64,000 bases of DNA from Umezawaea endophytica (GCF_025061645.1 NZ_JANYMP010000013.1:202997-266996), one strand, 5' to 3'; positions 34,200 through 42,868 are shown, counted from the first letter of the stretch. Translations and numbers: made by a program. Notes: generated from the sequence alone by a model not told the origin.

Positions 34200-34862
34200 T
34201 CAGGGGCGGGCGGCTGGAGTTTTTCCGCCATCGTGCTCGCCGGCGAGCGCGATGGTGTGCTGAGCGGCGGTGGCGCGTACGCCGGCGAGCACGATCGAAG
34301 TGATCCGTTGTGCGTCTGCTCGCGTCAACTCGCGAGTGCCACGGCTGACCAGCAGGTGCACCGGACCGCTGAGCATTTCGACGAGGAGGTGGGAATCGAC
34401 CGCTGGAAGCTCCCCGGTCTCGATCGCCGCCTTGATCCGCTGGCTCAACGTCGCCAGGCGCTGAGCGATCGCGTCGTCGACGACGGCTCGCAGGTCGGGA
34501 TTGTCGTGGGCCGCGCCGACGACGTTGAGCAGAGCCCGTCCTTGCCTGCTGGACAGGGCCGCGGCGATGGCCTCGAGGAAGTCGACGAGGTCGGCGTCGA
34601 TGTCGCCTGAATCGCGCAAAGGCGCCACGTCGGCGCTGAAGGTGGCGAGTGCGTCGGCCACCAGCGCGGTGCGGTCGGGCCAGTTGCGGTAGACGCTGGT
34701 CTTGTTGACCTCGGCCAGCTCGGCGACCTGGTCGTAGCGCAGGCCGCCGATCCCGTCACGGGCGATCAGCTCGGCGGCGGCCTCGAGGATCCGGTGCCGC
34801 ACGCGCGCTGTGCGCCCGCCCGGACGGCGCGCCGGTTCTTGCTCGGATCGGTCCTCGGCCAC
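34200..34862 (-). CDS. TetR/AcrR-family transcriptional regulator
   Basis: A 220-residue regulator. HTH at about 20-70: RHRILEAAAELIARDGIGGLRYDQVAELAEVNKTSVYRNWPDRTALVADAL. The C-terminal domain resembles the TetR_C_11/16 group with an RGTRELTRADAQRITSIVLAGVRA end. It follows the FAD monooxygenase gene by only 10 bases on the same strand, so both are probably one operon with the regulator last. Candidate operators are the dyads at 36038-36139 in the divergent promoter region. It is not a close relative of the TetR-class repressors at 10.8 and 12.5 kb. Confidence 0.87.
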   Translation of the reverse strand: MAEDRSEQEPARRPGGRTARVRHRILEAAAELIARDGIGGLRYDQVAELAEVNKTSVYRNWPDRTALVADALATFSADVAPLRDSGDIDADLVDFLEAIAAALSSRQGRALLNVVGAAHDNPDLRAVVDDAIAQRLATLSQRIKAAIETGELPAVDSHLLVEMLSGPVHLLVSRGTRELTRADAQRITSIVLAGVRATAAQHTIALAGEHDGGKTPAARP

Positions 34863-34872
34863 GGCCCGCAGC

Positions 34873-35988
34873 CTACAGCGGCTGCGTCGCGCTCAATCGG
34901 GCGTTGCGCGCCTCGATGTCCTCCCAGGTGGCCGGGACCACGAGGTCTGCCCCGCCGCGCGCGAACTCCTGAGCCGCCGCCGCGTGAGGACGCTGGCGCC
35001 GCTCGTAGGCGTTGAAGGCCGCCTCGACGTCGTCGCTGTGGCGACCGAGTTCCTCGGTGAGCGTCCACGCTCCGAGCAGGGCCAGCGAGGTGCCGCGCCC
35101 AGCCATGGGGGTCGCGCAGTGCGCGGCGTCCCCGATCAGCACGACCCGCCCCTGGTGCCAGGTCGACATGTGGATCAGGGCGATCGCGTCGAAGTAGAGC
35201 TCGGGGTCGCACAGTGCGGTTTCGAGCAGCTCGGGAACCTTCCAGTCGTCGATCCCGGCGAAGGCCTCTGCCAGAACGCGCTTCTGGGCGGCCAGGTCGT
35301 GGTAGTCGTAGTCGATCGGGCCGGACCGGAATTCGAAGATTGCCAACGCCTTGTCGCGGTAGCGGGCAATGCCCGCGAACCGCCCCGGCAGGTTGAGGAT
35401 CTCCGTCACGCGGGTGCCGTCAGGACTCTCCTGTCCGGACGCGTCCCCGATCGCGACGTACACCCCGAGGGGCTCGGCGAACTCCCCTTCCGGGCCGAAG
35501 ACCAGCCTGCGCACCGCCGAGTGCACCCCGTCGGCGCCCACGACGACGTCATAGGAGGCCTCGCGGCCGGAGGCGAAGGTGACGGCGACCCGATCGCCGT
35601 GATCGACCAGCGCCGCGATGGACTCCTCGAAACGCAGATCGACCTGCTCGGGCAGGGCCTGCCGCAGGATGATCATGAGGTCCTCGCGGGGGAGTTCGAC
35701 GTCCTCAGCGGTCTCGTTGATCTCTTGCGTTCCCAGGGAAGCCACAACCGCACCGGACCGGTCGACGAACTTCGTCTGCTCGGTCATCGAAATCCGGTGT
35801 TCGTGGATCTCGTCCACGATGCCCATCTGCTTGGCCGTCTCGAGCGCGTCGCCGCGCACGTCGATGGGAGAGCCGTTGACGCGCAAGTGGTTCGCCCGCT
35901 CCACGATCTCCACCACGTGCCCGGCCCGCGCGAGGTCGATGCCCGCGCACAACCCGGCAGCTCCCGCCCCACTGATCAAGATCCGCAT
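34873..35988 (-). CDS. FAD-dependent monooxygenase (class A, PHBH fold)
   Basis: A 371-residue flavoprotein. FAD motif GAGAAGLCAGIDLARAGH at 7-24, then ERANHLRVNGSPIDVRGDAL, where the paralogue at 6955 has TGAQIDLRGQG. The middle motif GADGVHSAVRRLV and the C-terminal FAD motif GRVVLIGDAAHCATPMAGRGTSLALLGAW are present. It would hydroxylate an aromatic or polyketide-like substrate. The start ATG 35988 has GAAGGAG six bases upstream; the frame is open to 36090. The TetR gene follows after 10 bases and an alpha/beta hydrolase is divergent, which fits a small inducible detoxification unit. Substrate unknown. Confidence 0.87.
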   Translation of the reverse strand: MRILISGAGAAGLCAGIDLARAGHVVEIVERANHLRVNGSPIDVRGDALETAKQMGIVDEIHEHRISMTEQTKFVDRSGAVVASLGTQEINETAEDVELPREDLMIILRQALPEQVDLRFEESIAALVDHGDRVAVTFASGREASYDVVVGADGVHSAVRRLVFGPEGEFAEPLGVYVAIGDASGQESPDGTRVTEILNLPGRFAGIARYRDKALAIFEFRSGPIDYDYHDLAAQKRVLAEAFAGIDDWKVPELLETALCDPELYFDAIALIHMSTWHQGRVVLIGDAAHCATPMAGRGTSLALLGAWTLTEELGRHSDDVEAAFNAYERRQRPHAAAAQEFARGGADLVVPATWEDIEARNARLSATQPL

Positions 35989-36037
35989 GTTCGCTCCTTC
36001 GCCATCCCGATATACTCCGCAACTATAGCCACAATCT

Positions 36038-36139
36038 GTTGCTTTAAGACAACTCGGGCCACCACTCCCAGCTCGCCCCTCGATGGACACCGCGACAGCG
36101 TGAAGCTATCTTAAAGTGACCGAACGTCTCTTTAAAGAG
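36038..36139. promoter_or_regulatory. Divergent promoter region with TTTAAAG palindromes
   Basis: A 16-base imperfect palindrome with outer arms GTTG/CAAC and a TTTAA centre (36038-36053), a TATCTTAAAGTGAC segment (36107-36120), and a perfect 12-base palindrome CTCTTTAAAGAG (36128-36139) lie between the monooxygenase and the hydrolase. The shared TTAAAG core suggests repeated sites for one regulator, most simply the TetR protein at 34200. Confidence 0.5.
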
Positions 36140-36197
36140 GACAACACCCGGTGCTCGAGCACGACCAACCACACGTTCGAAACTCCTGGAGGCAGCA

Positions 36198-36998
36198 GTG
36201 ACCACCACCCCGAACAGGGTGAAGACCGGCGAGATCGAGATCGCCTACGCGGAGTCCGGCGCCGGAGAGCCGGTGATCCTGCTGCACGGCGGCGAAAGCA
36301 CCCGCGTCCAGTACGACACGTTCCGGCCCCTGCTCGGTGGCGGCATCCGAGCGATCGCCTACGACCAGCGCGACTCCGGGGAGTCGGTCAACCCGCCCAC
36401 CCCGTACGACATCCGCACCCTCGCCGAGGACTGCGCCGCGCTCATCAGGGGACTCGGATACGAACGAGCGCACATCTTCGGATCCTCGTTCGGCGGCTTC
36501 ATCGCCCTGCAGGTCGCGGTGTCGGTGCCCGAGGTCGTGCAATCGCTGACGGTTGGCGCCACCTTCTCCGATGCCTCAGCCCTGCGAGCGCCCGTGGCCT
36601 CGGAGATCGTCGCGCTGTCGCCGTCGCAGCGCGACGCGCGGATGCTCGCCTTCGCCCTGTCCGAACGTGGACAAGCCGACGAAGCGGTGGTGGCCGAGCT
36701 CAAGTCGATGCTGGCCCACCGCTCACCGGAAGTGGACGCGCGGCGACTGGCCGCGATCCCGGGATTCGACCTCACCGACCGCCTGCCCGAGATCACGGCA
36801 CCCACTTTGCTCCTCTACGGCGAGGATGATCCCGTGGCCCGCCCCGAAATCGGGCAGAAGATCGCCGACGCGATCCCTGGCGCGAGACTGGAGGTGATCG
36901 CTGGGGCGCGGCACGGGATCACCGTGGAGTTCGCGCGGGAAACCGCTCAGTTGCTTCGCGATTTCGTGCTCGCCCATCCAACCCGTCCAGCGCAGTGA
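36198..36998 (+). CDS. Alpha/beta hydrolase
   Basis: A 266-residue hydrolase with the whole canonical set: oxyanion HGG in VILLHGGEST, YDQRDSGES, nucleophile elbow FGSSFGGFIAL (second Ser), Asp in LLYGEDDPVA and His in AGARHGITVEF. Similar enzymes are esterases, lactonases or haloperoxidase-like hydrolases. The start GTG 36198 has GGAGG five bases upstream. It is divergent from the FAD monooxygenase–TetR operon, across the palindromic region, so it probably acts on the same compound or its product. It is followed after 89 bases by the acyltransferase gene. Confidence 0.87.
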   Translation: MTTTPNRVKTGEIEIAYAESGAGEPVILLHGGESTRVQYDTFRPLLGGGIRAIAYDQRDSGESVNPPTPYDIRTLAEDCAALIRGLGYERAHIFGSSFGGFIALQVAVSVPEVVQSLTVGATFSDASALRAPVASEIVALSPSQRDARMLAFALSERGQADEAVVAELKSMLAHRSPEVDARRLAAIPGFDLTDRLPEITAPTLLLYGEDDPVARPEIGQKIADAIPGARLEVIAGARHGITVEFARETAQLLRDFVLAHPTRPAQ

Positions 36999-37087
36999 GA
37001 TCCACGCTGAGCAGATGACGCCGGTTGCGACACAACTGCGACGAGTCCAGGACGAAGTGCCGACTCGGACTCAGCACCGTTGTCGTC

Positions 37088-38275
37088 ATGACCGAACTCC
37101 ACCCCGGCCGGCAGCCACCCAAGGCTCATGTGTTGGCGCTGGACGGGTTGCGCGGTGTGGCCGTGCTGGGCGTCCTGCTGTTCCACGCCGACCTCCTGCC
37201 CGGCGGTTTCCTCGGCGTCGACCTGTTCTTCACCCTGTCCGGCTACCTGATCACCGCTCTGCTGCTGCGGGAGGTGGAACGCGGCGGCTTCCTGTCACTG
37301 ACGGCGTTCTGGGGCAGGCGAGTGCGCCGTTTGCTGCCTGCTCTCGTCGTCGTGCTCGTGGTGGTGACGGTGGTGGTCCGGGCGATCGGGCCGGACGACC
37401 TGGTGCGCACGACGCTCGCCGATGGGCCGTGGGTGCAGGCCAACCTGATGAACTGGCACCTGCTCGCGGAGAACTCGAGCTACTGGGACCGGTTCGGCGG
37501 ACAGCGGGTCTTCGAGCACCTGTGGAGCATCGCGGTCGAGGAACAGTTCTACCTGGTGTGGCCGGTGGTCGTGCTGTTCCTGGTTCGCCCGGGTGGCAGG
37601 CTGGAGCGGCGGGTCGCCGTGGTCGCCGCTCTCCTCTCTGTCGCCTCACTGGTGTTGATGGTGCTGCTCGCCGACGCGGCGGACGCGACGAGGGTGTACA
37701 CCGGCACCGACACGAGGGCGTTCTCGGTGCTGTTGGGTGCCTTGGTTGCCACGCGGCCGGTGCGGGTGGCGTTGCTGCACGCGGTCGGACGGTGGACTGG
37801 TGTGGTGGTGGCGCTGCTCGTGGCCTGTTTGGCTCTCATCTGGGTGCTCGCGGATGGCGTCGGCTCGGCGTGGCTGTTCAGCGGAGGTCTCTTCGCACAC
37901 TCGTTGTTGGCGGCGCTGCTGATCGGGCTGATCGCACGAGCACCGGGAACGCTGGTCGCGAACGGCTTGGCCTGGCGCCCGGTGCGGTGGTTCGGTGAGA
38001 TCTCCTACGGTCTCTACCTCTGGCACTGGCCGGTGTTCGTGTTGCTGGGCGCGGGTCAGGGCTGGGTGCGCACCGGCGGGGCCTTCGTCGTGTCGGTGCT
38101 GCTGGCGGCGTCGTCCAAGTACCTGGTCGAGGATCCGATCCGCTTCCGAGCCGCCTGGGCTCACGGACGTACCGGCGTGGTCGTGTTCGCCGCCGCCATG
38201 GCCGTGCTGGTGCTGCTGTGGGTGTTGCTGCCCTTGCCCGCACCGCCCGCGATCGACCTCACGAAGCTCACCTGA
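37088..38275 (+). CDS. Acyltransferase 3 family membrane protein (OafA-like)
   Basis: A 395-residue polytopic membrane protein with about ten helices. The N-terminus LDGLRGVAVLGVLLFHADLL, the RRVRRLLPALVV segment, EHLWSIAVEEQFYLVWP and GEISYGLYLWHWPVFVLL are signature motifs of acyltransferase-3 proteins that O-acylate sugars or peptidoglycan across the membrane. The C-terminal SGNH domain carried by many OafA-type fusions is absent; a separate SGNH lipoprotein lies at 40928. ATG 37088 is chosen because the family motif starts soon after; the upstream frame is not biased. The stop overlaps the convergent lipoprotein gene by eight bases. Confidence 0.88.
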   Translation: MTELHPGRQPPKAHVLALDGLRGVAVLGVLLFHADLLPGGFLGVDLFFTLSGYLITALLLREVERGGFLSLTAFWGRRVRRLLPALVVVLVVVTVVVRAIGPDDLVRTTLADGPWVQANLMNWHLLAENSSYWDRFGGQRVFEHLWSIAVEEQFYLVWPVVVLFLVRPGGRLERRVAVVAALLSVASLVLMVLLADAADATRVYTGTDTRAFSVLLGALVATRPVRVALLHAVGRWTGVVVALLVACLALIWVLADGVGSAWLFSGGLFAHSLLAALLIGLIARAPGTLVANGLAWRPVRWFGEISYGLYLWHWPVFVLLGAGQGWVRTGGAFVVSVLLAASSKYLVEDPIRFRAAWAHGRTGVVVFAAAMAVLVLLWVLLPLPAPPAIDLTKLT

Positions 38276-38741
38276 TGAGAGGGCAGGTCCGGTCGACTTC
38301 CGACGCCGGAGTCGTTTGGGTGAAACGGATCCGCACCTTCATCGTTCGTGTGCCGCCGCTCTGCACGTGCACACCCAGTGCCGTGCAAACGATCTGATCG
38401 ATGCCGAGCGGGGTGACGTCTTCGGCGGTCAGCGGCAGCAGCACCCGGATGAGGCCCGTCTCGGTGGTGACGACGACCCTGGTCACCGAGGTCTCCGCGA
38501 TCTCGGTGTGGCGCGACGCGTCCTGCCCTGGCCTGCTCAACAACAGGGACAGCGCTTCCGAGACCGTGCCGAGGCGCTCGGTCCGCAGCACCGAGGGCTG
38601 GAGTTCCCCTCGGGCGTCGACGAAGTAGAGGGTCGTCCCCTCGGCGACGCCGGTCGGTGCCTCTCCGCTGTCGACGATCCCGGACGGCTGCACGCCGCAT
38701 CCGGAAGCCAGCAGCGCCACCGCTAGAAAGATCCGTTTCAC
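38268..38741 (-). CDS. Putative lipoprotein with GerMN-like domain
   Basis: A 157-residue lipoprotein: MKRIFLAVALLASGCGVQPS has a lipobox with the modified Cys at residue 15. The rest, GTTLYFVDARGELQPSVLRT…ALSLLLSRPG, resembles the GerMN/sporulation-and-spore-germination domain often encoded beside two-component systems (LpqB/GerMN type). It overlaps the histidine kinase stop by four bases (ATGA), so it is translated as the third gene of the RR–HK–lipoprotein operon. It may modulate the kinase from outside. Convergent with the acyltransferase gene. Confidence 0.8.
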   Translation of the reverse strand: MKRIFLAVALLASGCGVQPSGIVDSGEAPTGVAEGTTLYFVDARGELQPSVLRTERLGTVSEALSLLLSRPGQDASRHTEIAETSVTRVVVTTETGLIRVLLPLTAEDVTPLGIDQIVCTALGVHVQSGGTRTMKVRIRFTQTTPASEVDRTCPLIR

Positions 38742-40144
38742 CGCTCCCCCGCGTCTCGTGGCAGTGTCAGCACGAACCTCGCCCCGCCGGACCTCAGGTT
38801 GCTCACCGTCAGATCGCCTCCGTGCAGGCGCGCGTTCTCCTGCGCGATCGCCAGCCCCAAACCACTTCCGGGTGTGCGGGCGCGGGCCGTGTCCGCCTTA
38901 TAGAAGCGGTCGAAGACGTGTGGCAGAACGTGGGCGGGAATCCCGGGGCCGTTGTCGCAGACCTCGATCCGCACGGTGTCAGCGGTCGCGGAGACGGTGA
39001 CGCGGACCGGGGGTGCGCCGTGCCGCAGCGCGTTGCCTGCCAGGTTGGCCACGACCACGTCCAGTCTGCGGCGGTCCAGTCTCGCGAACAGTCCGGCAGG
39101 CGCCGTCAGCTCGACCTCGTCCAGCCACGACCGGGCTCGCAGGCACTGGCGGACCGCGGTGGTGACGTCCACGTCCTCCACGCGCAGCTCGGCCGTACCG
39201 GCGTCGAACCGCGACACCTCCATCAGGTCTTCGACCAGGGTCACGAGGCGCTGGGTCTCGGTGATCGCGAGCTGGGCCGACTCCCGCGCGTCGGGTTCCA
39301 TCCGATCGGCGGTCATCGCGAGCACCTCGACCACGGCGGTCAGCGTGCTCAACGGCGTCCTCAGCTCGTGGGAGACGTCCGCGGCGAACCTCCTGGCATC
39401 GGCCTGCATGCGCCGCATCGCCGCCATCGACGTCTGCACCGACCCGGCCATCTCGTTGATCGTCACCGTCAGGTCCGCCAGCTCGTCCGAGCCCTCCGGC
39501 CGGGATCTCGCCTCCAGGTCACCCACGGCCAGTCGGCGCGCGGTATCGCGCAGGTTCCGCACCGGCCGCAGCACGCTCGACGCGGCCAGCCACGCGAGCA
39601 GCACGGCGAACGGAAGTGCCAGTGCGGCCGTGAGCCCCGCGGTTCTGGCCATGCCGTCGATCTCGTCGTCGACGGCGGAGAGATCGCGAGCCACGTAGAC
39701 CTCGATCCCGGACGCGGTGCGCGTGCCGTCGACCGCGGTGATCATCACCGGTGTGCCGATCAGCAGCCACGGCCTGCCCTCGGCGACGGCCCGCTGGGAG
39801 ACCAGCCGAGAGCGTGTTCGCACGGCATCACGCAGTGAGTCCGTGAACAGGTCAAGGCCTTCCGCGGCACGGAGATCACCGCGGGTGACCAAGGCGTTCG
39901 GGCCGACCGCGGAACGCAACAGCTCCAGAGCGTCCTGCGTAGGCGGAAAGGTGAGACCAGGCGCGATCGTGGCCACCTGGTTCGTGACGGCCTCCGCGAG
40001 GCGCCGCTGGGACGACTCGACCAGGGCGGTGCTCGCCGATCCGGCACTGGACCACGCCGCGGCGGCCGCGCCCAGCACGGTGACCGTCACGAACGCCACC
40101 AGCAGACGGGGCCGGAGCCCTCCGCGCCACCGTCGTCCGATCAC
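38738..40144 (-). CDS. Membrane sensor histidine kinase
   Basis: A 468-residue kinase. One membrane helix near 14-35, an extracytoplasmic sensor (about 36-170), a second helix (about 170-192), HAMP (about 193-245), then DVSHELRTPLS with phospho-acceptor His259, N box NLAGNALRHGAP, and G boxes DNGPGIP and GSGLGLAI. It presumably phosphorylates the response regulator whose stop overlaps its GTG start by four bases. The operon also contains the lipoprotein gene, and the SGNH/acyltransferase genes flank it, so the signal may concern the cell surface. Confidence 0.92.
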   Translation of the reverse strand: MIGRRWRGGLRPRLLVAFVTVTVLGAAAAAWSSAGSASTALVESSQRRLAEAVTNQVATIAPGLTFPPTQDALELLRSAVGPNALVTRGDLRAAEGLDLFTDSLRDAVRTRSRLVSQRAVAEGRPWLLIGTPVMITAVDGTRTASGIEVYVARDLSAVDDEIDGMARTAGLTAALALPFAVLLAWLAASSVLRPVRNLRDTARRLAVGDLEARSRPEGSDELADLTVTINEMAGSVQTSMAAMRRMQADARRFAADVSHELRTPLSTLTAVVEVLAMTADRMEPDARESAQLAITETQRLVTLVEDLMEVSRFDAGTAELRVEDVDVTTAVRQCLRARSWLDEVELTAPAGLFARLDRRRLDVVVANLAGNALRHGAPPVRVTVSATADTVRIEVCDNGPGIPAHVLPHVFDRFYKADTARARTPGSGLGLAIAQENARLHGGDLTVSNLRSGGARFVLTLPRDAGER

Positions 40145-40815
40145 AGGGGCCCGAACCTGTAGCCGAACCCGCGGACGGTCTGCACGTACCTCGGCGCCGT
40201 CGTGTTCGCCTCGATCTTCGCCCGCAACCGCTGCACGCAGTTGTCGACCAGCCGCGAGTCACCGAGGTAGTCGTGCTCCCACACCTCCTGGAGCAACTGC
40301 TCCCGGCCGAACACCCGGCCTGGCGCTCGGGTGAGCGTGAGGAGCAGCCGCAGCTCGGTCGGCGTCAGCGGCACTTGCTCGCCGCGCAGGCTCACGGTCA
40401 GGCCGGAGGTGTCGATCCGCAGCTCGCCGTGTGCCCGCACCCCTTCGTTCGTCCCGGCGGTGCGGCGCAGCACCGCCCGGATCCGTGCGTCCAGCACGCT
40501 CGGTCTCGCCGGCTTGACCACGTAGTCGTCCGCCCCCGCCGCCAGACCGCCGACGACGTCGAAGTCGTCATCACGGGCGGTCAGCATGATCACCGGAGTG
40601 CCACCGGCCGCCCGGATCTGCCTGCACACCTCGAAACCGTCCACCCCTGGCAACATCAGGTCGAGCACGACCAGGTCCGGAGCGGAAGATCGATAGGCCG
40701 CCAGCCCGTCCTCACCGGTGGGCGCGGTGCTCACGTCGTGTCCGAGCCTGCTCAGCGCGAGCTCCAGCCCTCTGCGGACCAACGGGTCATCCTCGACGAG
40801 CAGAATCGCAGCCAC
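40141..40815 (-). CDS. OmpR/PhoB-family response regulator
   Basis: A 224-residue regulator. Receiver domain 1-115 with acidic pair E8/D9/D10, phospho-acceptor D52 in VVLDLMLPG, Thr in MLTARDD and Lys in YVVKPARP. The winged-helix effector domain follows (LTPTELRLLLTLTRAPGRVFGREQLLQEVW, then DNCVQRLRAKIEA and TVRGFGYRFG). The GTG start at 40815 begins right at the receiver domain; the longer frame to 41013 runs into the divergent gene. Its binding site is probably the tandem 11-base repeat at 40867-40888. First gene of the RR–HK–lipoprotein operon. Confidence 0.92.
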   Translation of the reverse strand: MAAILLVEDDPLVRRGLELALSRLGHDVSTAPTGEDGLAAYRSSAPDLVVLDLMLPGVDGFEVCRQIRAAGGTPVIMLTARDDDFDVVGGLAAGADDYVVKPARPSVLDARIRAVLRRTAGTNEGVRAHGELRIDTSGLTVSLRGEQVPLTPTELRLLLTLTRAPGRVFGREQLLQEVWEHDYLGDSRLVDNCVQRLRAKIEANTTAPRYVQTVRGFGYRFGPL

Positions 40816-40866
40816 GGTTCCAGTATGGACAGCCGCCCACCTCGTCGCCGACCGTCTGAACGCCCT

Positions 40867-40888
40867 GCGACAGAACCGCGACAGAACC
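40867..40888. promoter_or_regulatory. Tandem 11-bp direct repeat, likely response-regulator site
   Basis: GCGACAGAACC occurs twice without spacing (40867-40877 and 40878-40888), in the divergent promoter between the response regulator and the SGNH gene. Head-to-tail repeats with an 11-base period are the normal form of OmpR/PhoB-type binding sites. Confidence 0.7.
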
Positions 40889-40927
40889 GTGGAACCACAA
40901 GGACACGTGCACGACACCGTGGAGTCC

Positions 40928-41683
40928 ATGACCACATCACGCACTCTCGCCCTCGGCCTGTCCGGTCTCCTGGTGCTCAGCGCCGCCTGTTCCGCCACCT
41001 CGGTCTCCAGCACACCCCAGGATCAGCGGAACGAGGGGATCGGCCTCGGCAAGGTGCTGTTCAGCGGCGACTCCATCGCCGTCGGCCAGGCCATGCCCCT
41101 GAAAGCCGCCCTCGACGCGGGAGGCGTCGAGTTCCAGTCGATCGCCGCCGAAGGCGGAGGCAACGTCGTGGGCCCGTTCTCGGACGAGAGCTGGCAGAAG
41201 ATCTCCGGGGCCATCGCCTCAGCCAAGGCCTCTGTCGTGATCCAGCAGCTCACCACCTACGACTGGGGCACCGAGGACGAACAGCGGGCGGGATACCAGA
41301 AGCTCCTTCAGGCGGTGACCGCAGGCGGTGCCAAGCTGGTGCTCGTCACCGCCCCGCCGATCAGGCCCGACGACTTCTACCAACCGCACATGGCCGAACT
41401 CGACCGTATGCCCGCCGTCGCGAAGTCCGTTGTGGACACGTCCTCCGGCCAGGCCGTGCTGCTCGACGCCGGAGCCGTGTGGGGCGAGTCCTACGAGCGC
41501 GACAAGGACGGCAAAGCGGATCGCAGCGCCGACGGCATCCACACCTGCCCGCAGGGAGCCGCCCGGTTCACGCGGTGGCTGCTCGCCGAGCTCAAGAAGC
41601 TCTACCCCGGCTTCTCCCCCGCCGACCCGCAGAAGTGGGCCAACGCCGGGTGGTCCGCCGACAAGCACTTCGCGCGGTGCTGA
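40928..41683 (+). CDS. SGNH-hydrolase lipoprotein, probable acyltransferase partner
   Basis: A 251-residue lipoprotein (lipobox LSAAC, Cys21). The SGNH core is visible: block I GKVLFSGDSIAVG with catalytic Ser49, Gly in EGGGN, Asn/Gln region IQQLTTYDW, and the terminal Asp-x-x-His in SADGIHTCPQG. Such domains finish acyl transfer in OafA-type O-acyltransferases. Here the gene is separate from the acyltransferase-3 gene 2.7 kb away, with the two-component operon between. The tandem repeat upstream suggests direct control by the response regulator. Start ATG 40928. The acceptor glycan is unknown. Confidence 0.83.
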   Translation: MTTSRTLALGLSGLLVLSAACSATSVSSTPQDQRNEGIGLGKVLFSGDSIAVGQAMPLKAALDAGGVEFQSIAAEGGGNVVGPFSDESWQKISGAIASAKASVVIQQLTTYDWGTEDEQRAGYQKLLQAVTAGGAKLVLVTAPPIRPDDFYQPHMAELDRMPAVAKSVVDTSSGQAVLLDAGAVWGESYERDKDGKADRSADGIHTCPQGAARFTRWLLAELKKLYPGFSPADPQKWANAGWSADKHFARC

Positions 41684-41726
41684 CCGGGTAAAGGCCGACA
41701 ACGCGCGTCTCAGGCTGACGTCGAGG

Positions 41727-42134
41727 TCAGGGCGTGTGCATCCGGTCGACCTTGATGGTGAGGACGACCCGCTGTTGTTCACCGGCGCCAAAGCCGGGAT
41801 AGGGCCGGCCGATGTACTTCTCGGACAGCTCGTCGATGTGTTCGCGGGCTCCGTCCTCGGTGATGTCCACTACGCTGCCGCGCAGGGCCCAGTACCGCGC
41901 GGGCGCCGCGGGGTCGGCGATGCCGAGGGCGATCCGCTGGTCACGCCGGACGTTGCGGGTCTTCTGGTGGGTGTCGACGGTGTTGATGAGGACGTGCACG
42001 CCGTCCGTGCCCGCCCAGGTCTGGGAGATCTGCGGCGATCCGTCGGGCATGAGCGTGGTCACGAAGCAGATCGCCTTGGCGTTGAGGACGTCGATCAGGT
42101 CGCCGGGCAGAGCCGTCATGGGACTGGCCTTCAT
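41727..42134 (-). CDS. PPOX-class (pyridoxamine-5'-phosphate oxidase-like) flavin/F420-dependent protein
   Basis: A 135-residue split-barrel protein. Its pattern LIDVLNAKAICFVTTLMPDGSPQISQTWAG, then INTVDTHQKTRNVRRDQRIALGIAD and YWALRGSVVDITED, is that of small PPOX F420-dependent enzymes of actinobacteria. Such enzymes reduce unsaturated substrates with F420H2 or FMN. ATG 42134 overlaps the stop of the TetR gene (ATGA), so it is translationally coupled to it; ATG 42119 is an alternative. The likely control is by that TetR protein. Confidence 0.85.
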   Translation of the reverse strand: MKASPMTALPGDLIDVLNAKAICFVTTLMPDGSPQISQTWAGTDGVHVLINTVDTHQKTRNVRRDQRIALGIADPAAPARYWALRGSVVDITEDGAREHIDELSEKYIGRPYPGFGAGEQQRVVLTIKVDRMHTP

Positions 42135-42763
42135 TTCGTCTGGTCGTTGTAGAGGTGGTCGATGACCGTCTCGTCCGGCTGGTCGCCGGACAGTTCCGCG
42201 TGGCGCAGTCCCGTCAGGGCGATCCGCAGGGCGCGCCGCCACAACCGCGGAGCGTGTTGGCGGGAGGCGTCCATGACGCTGCCCACCATCACGTGCACCG
42301 CGGCGAAGTCGGCAGGCGTCGCCCCTGCCGGTAGCTGACCCGCCTGCACGGCCCGGTTCACAAGGCCGGCGACCAGCGGTGTCATCTGCTGATGCGCCCG
42401 CTGCACCAGGCCGGTGGCCTGGTCGCGGCTTCGGAGCAACTCCCCCAAGCCCCGGCTCTGCGCCTCGATCTCGAGTTGCCGTTCGAGGAACCAGCAGAGC
42501 CCGGCCCACGCGTCGTCGCGCAGGGAGGCCTGCCGGGCGAGGTCGATCACCGTGTCGATGTGCTCGCTGAACAGGGCGTCCAGCAGGTCCTGCCGCTGCG
42601 GGAAGCGGCGGTACATGGTGCCCATCCCGGTGCCGGCAGCCCTCGCGATGTCCTCGTACGGGACGTCCAGCCCTCGCGAGGCCATGAGCTCGCCCGCTGT
42701 CCGCAGCAACAACTGCCGGTTGCGCTCAGCATCCCGGCGCAGAGGAGGAACGGCTTCGGTCAC
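42131..42763 (-). CDS. TetR/AcrR-family transcriptional regulator
   Basis: A 210-residue regulator from GTG 42763. HTH at about 10-60: RRDAERNRQLLLRTAGELMASRGLDVPYEDIARAAGTGMGTMYRRFPQRQDLLDALF, a strong TetR pattern. A TAGGGT box ends seven bases before the GTG on the coding strand, suggesting a leaderless mRNA; the frame is open to 42817 without better evidence. It is coupled to the PPOX gene and divergent from the epoxide hydrolase, both likely targets. Confidence 0.88.
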   Translation of the reverse strand: MTEAVPPLRRDAERNRQLLLRTAGELMASRGLDVPYEDIARAAGTGMGTMYRRFPQRQDLLDALFSEHIDTVIDLARQASLRDDAWAGLCWFLERQLEIEAQSRGLGELLRSRDQATGLVQRAHQQMTPLVAGLVNRAVQAGQLPAGATPADFAAVHVMVGSVMDASRQHAPRLWRRALRIALTGLRHAELSGDQPDETVIDHLYNDQTK

Positions 42764-42868
42764 CTGCCCGACCCTAGTCAAACGGAAGAGAAATTCCAAG
42801 TTGAAGACTTCTTCCACTTCTGCCTACGATCATGGCCTCCCTCCTCCACGACCCTCACGGAGCACCCT

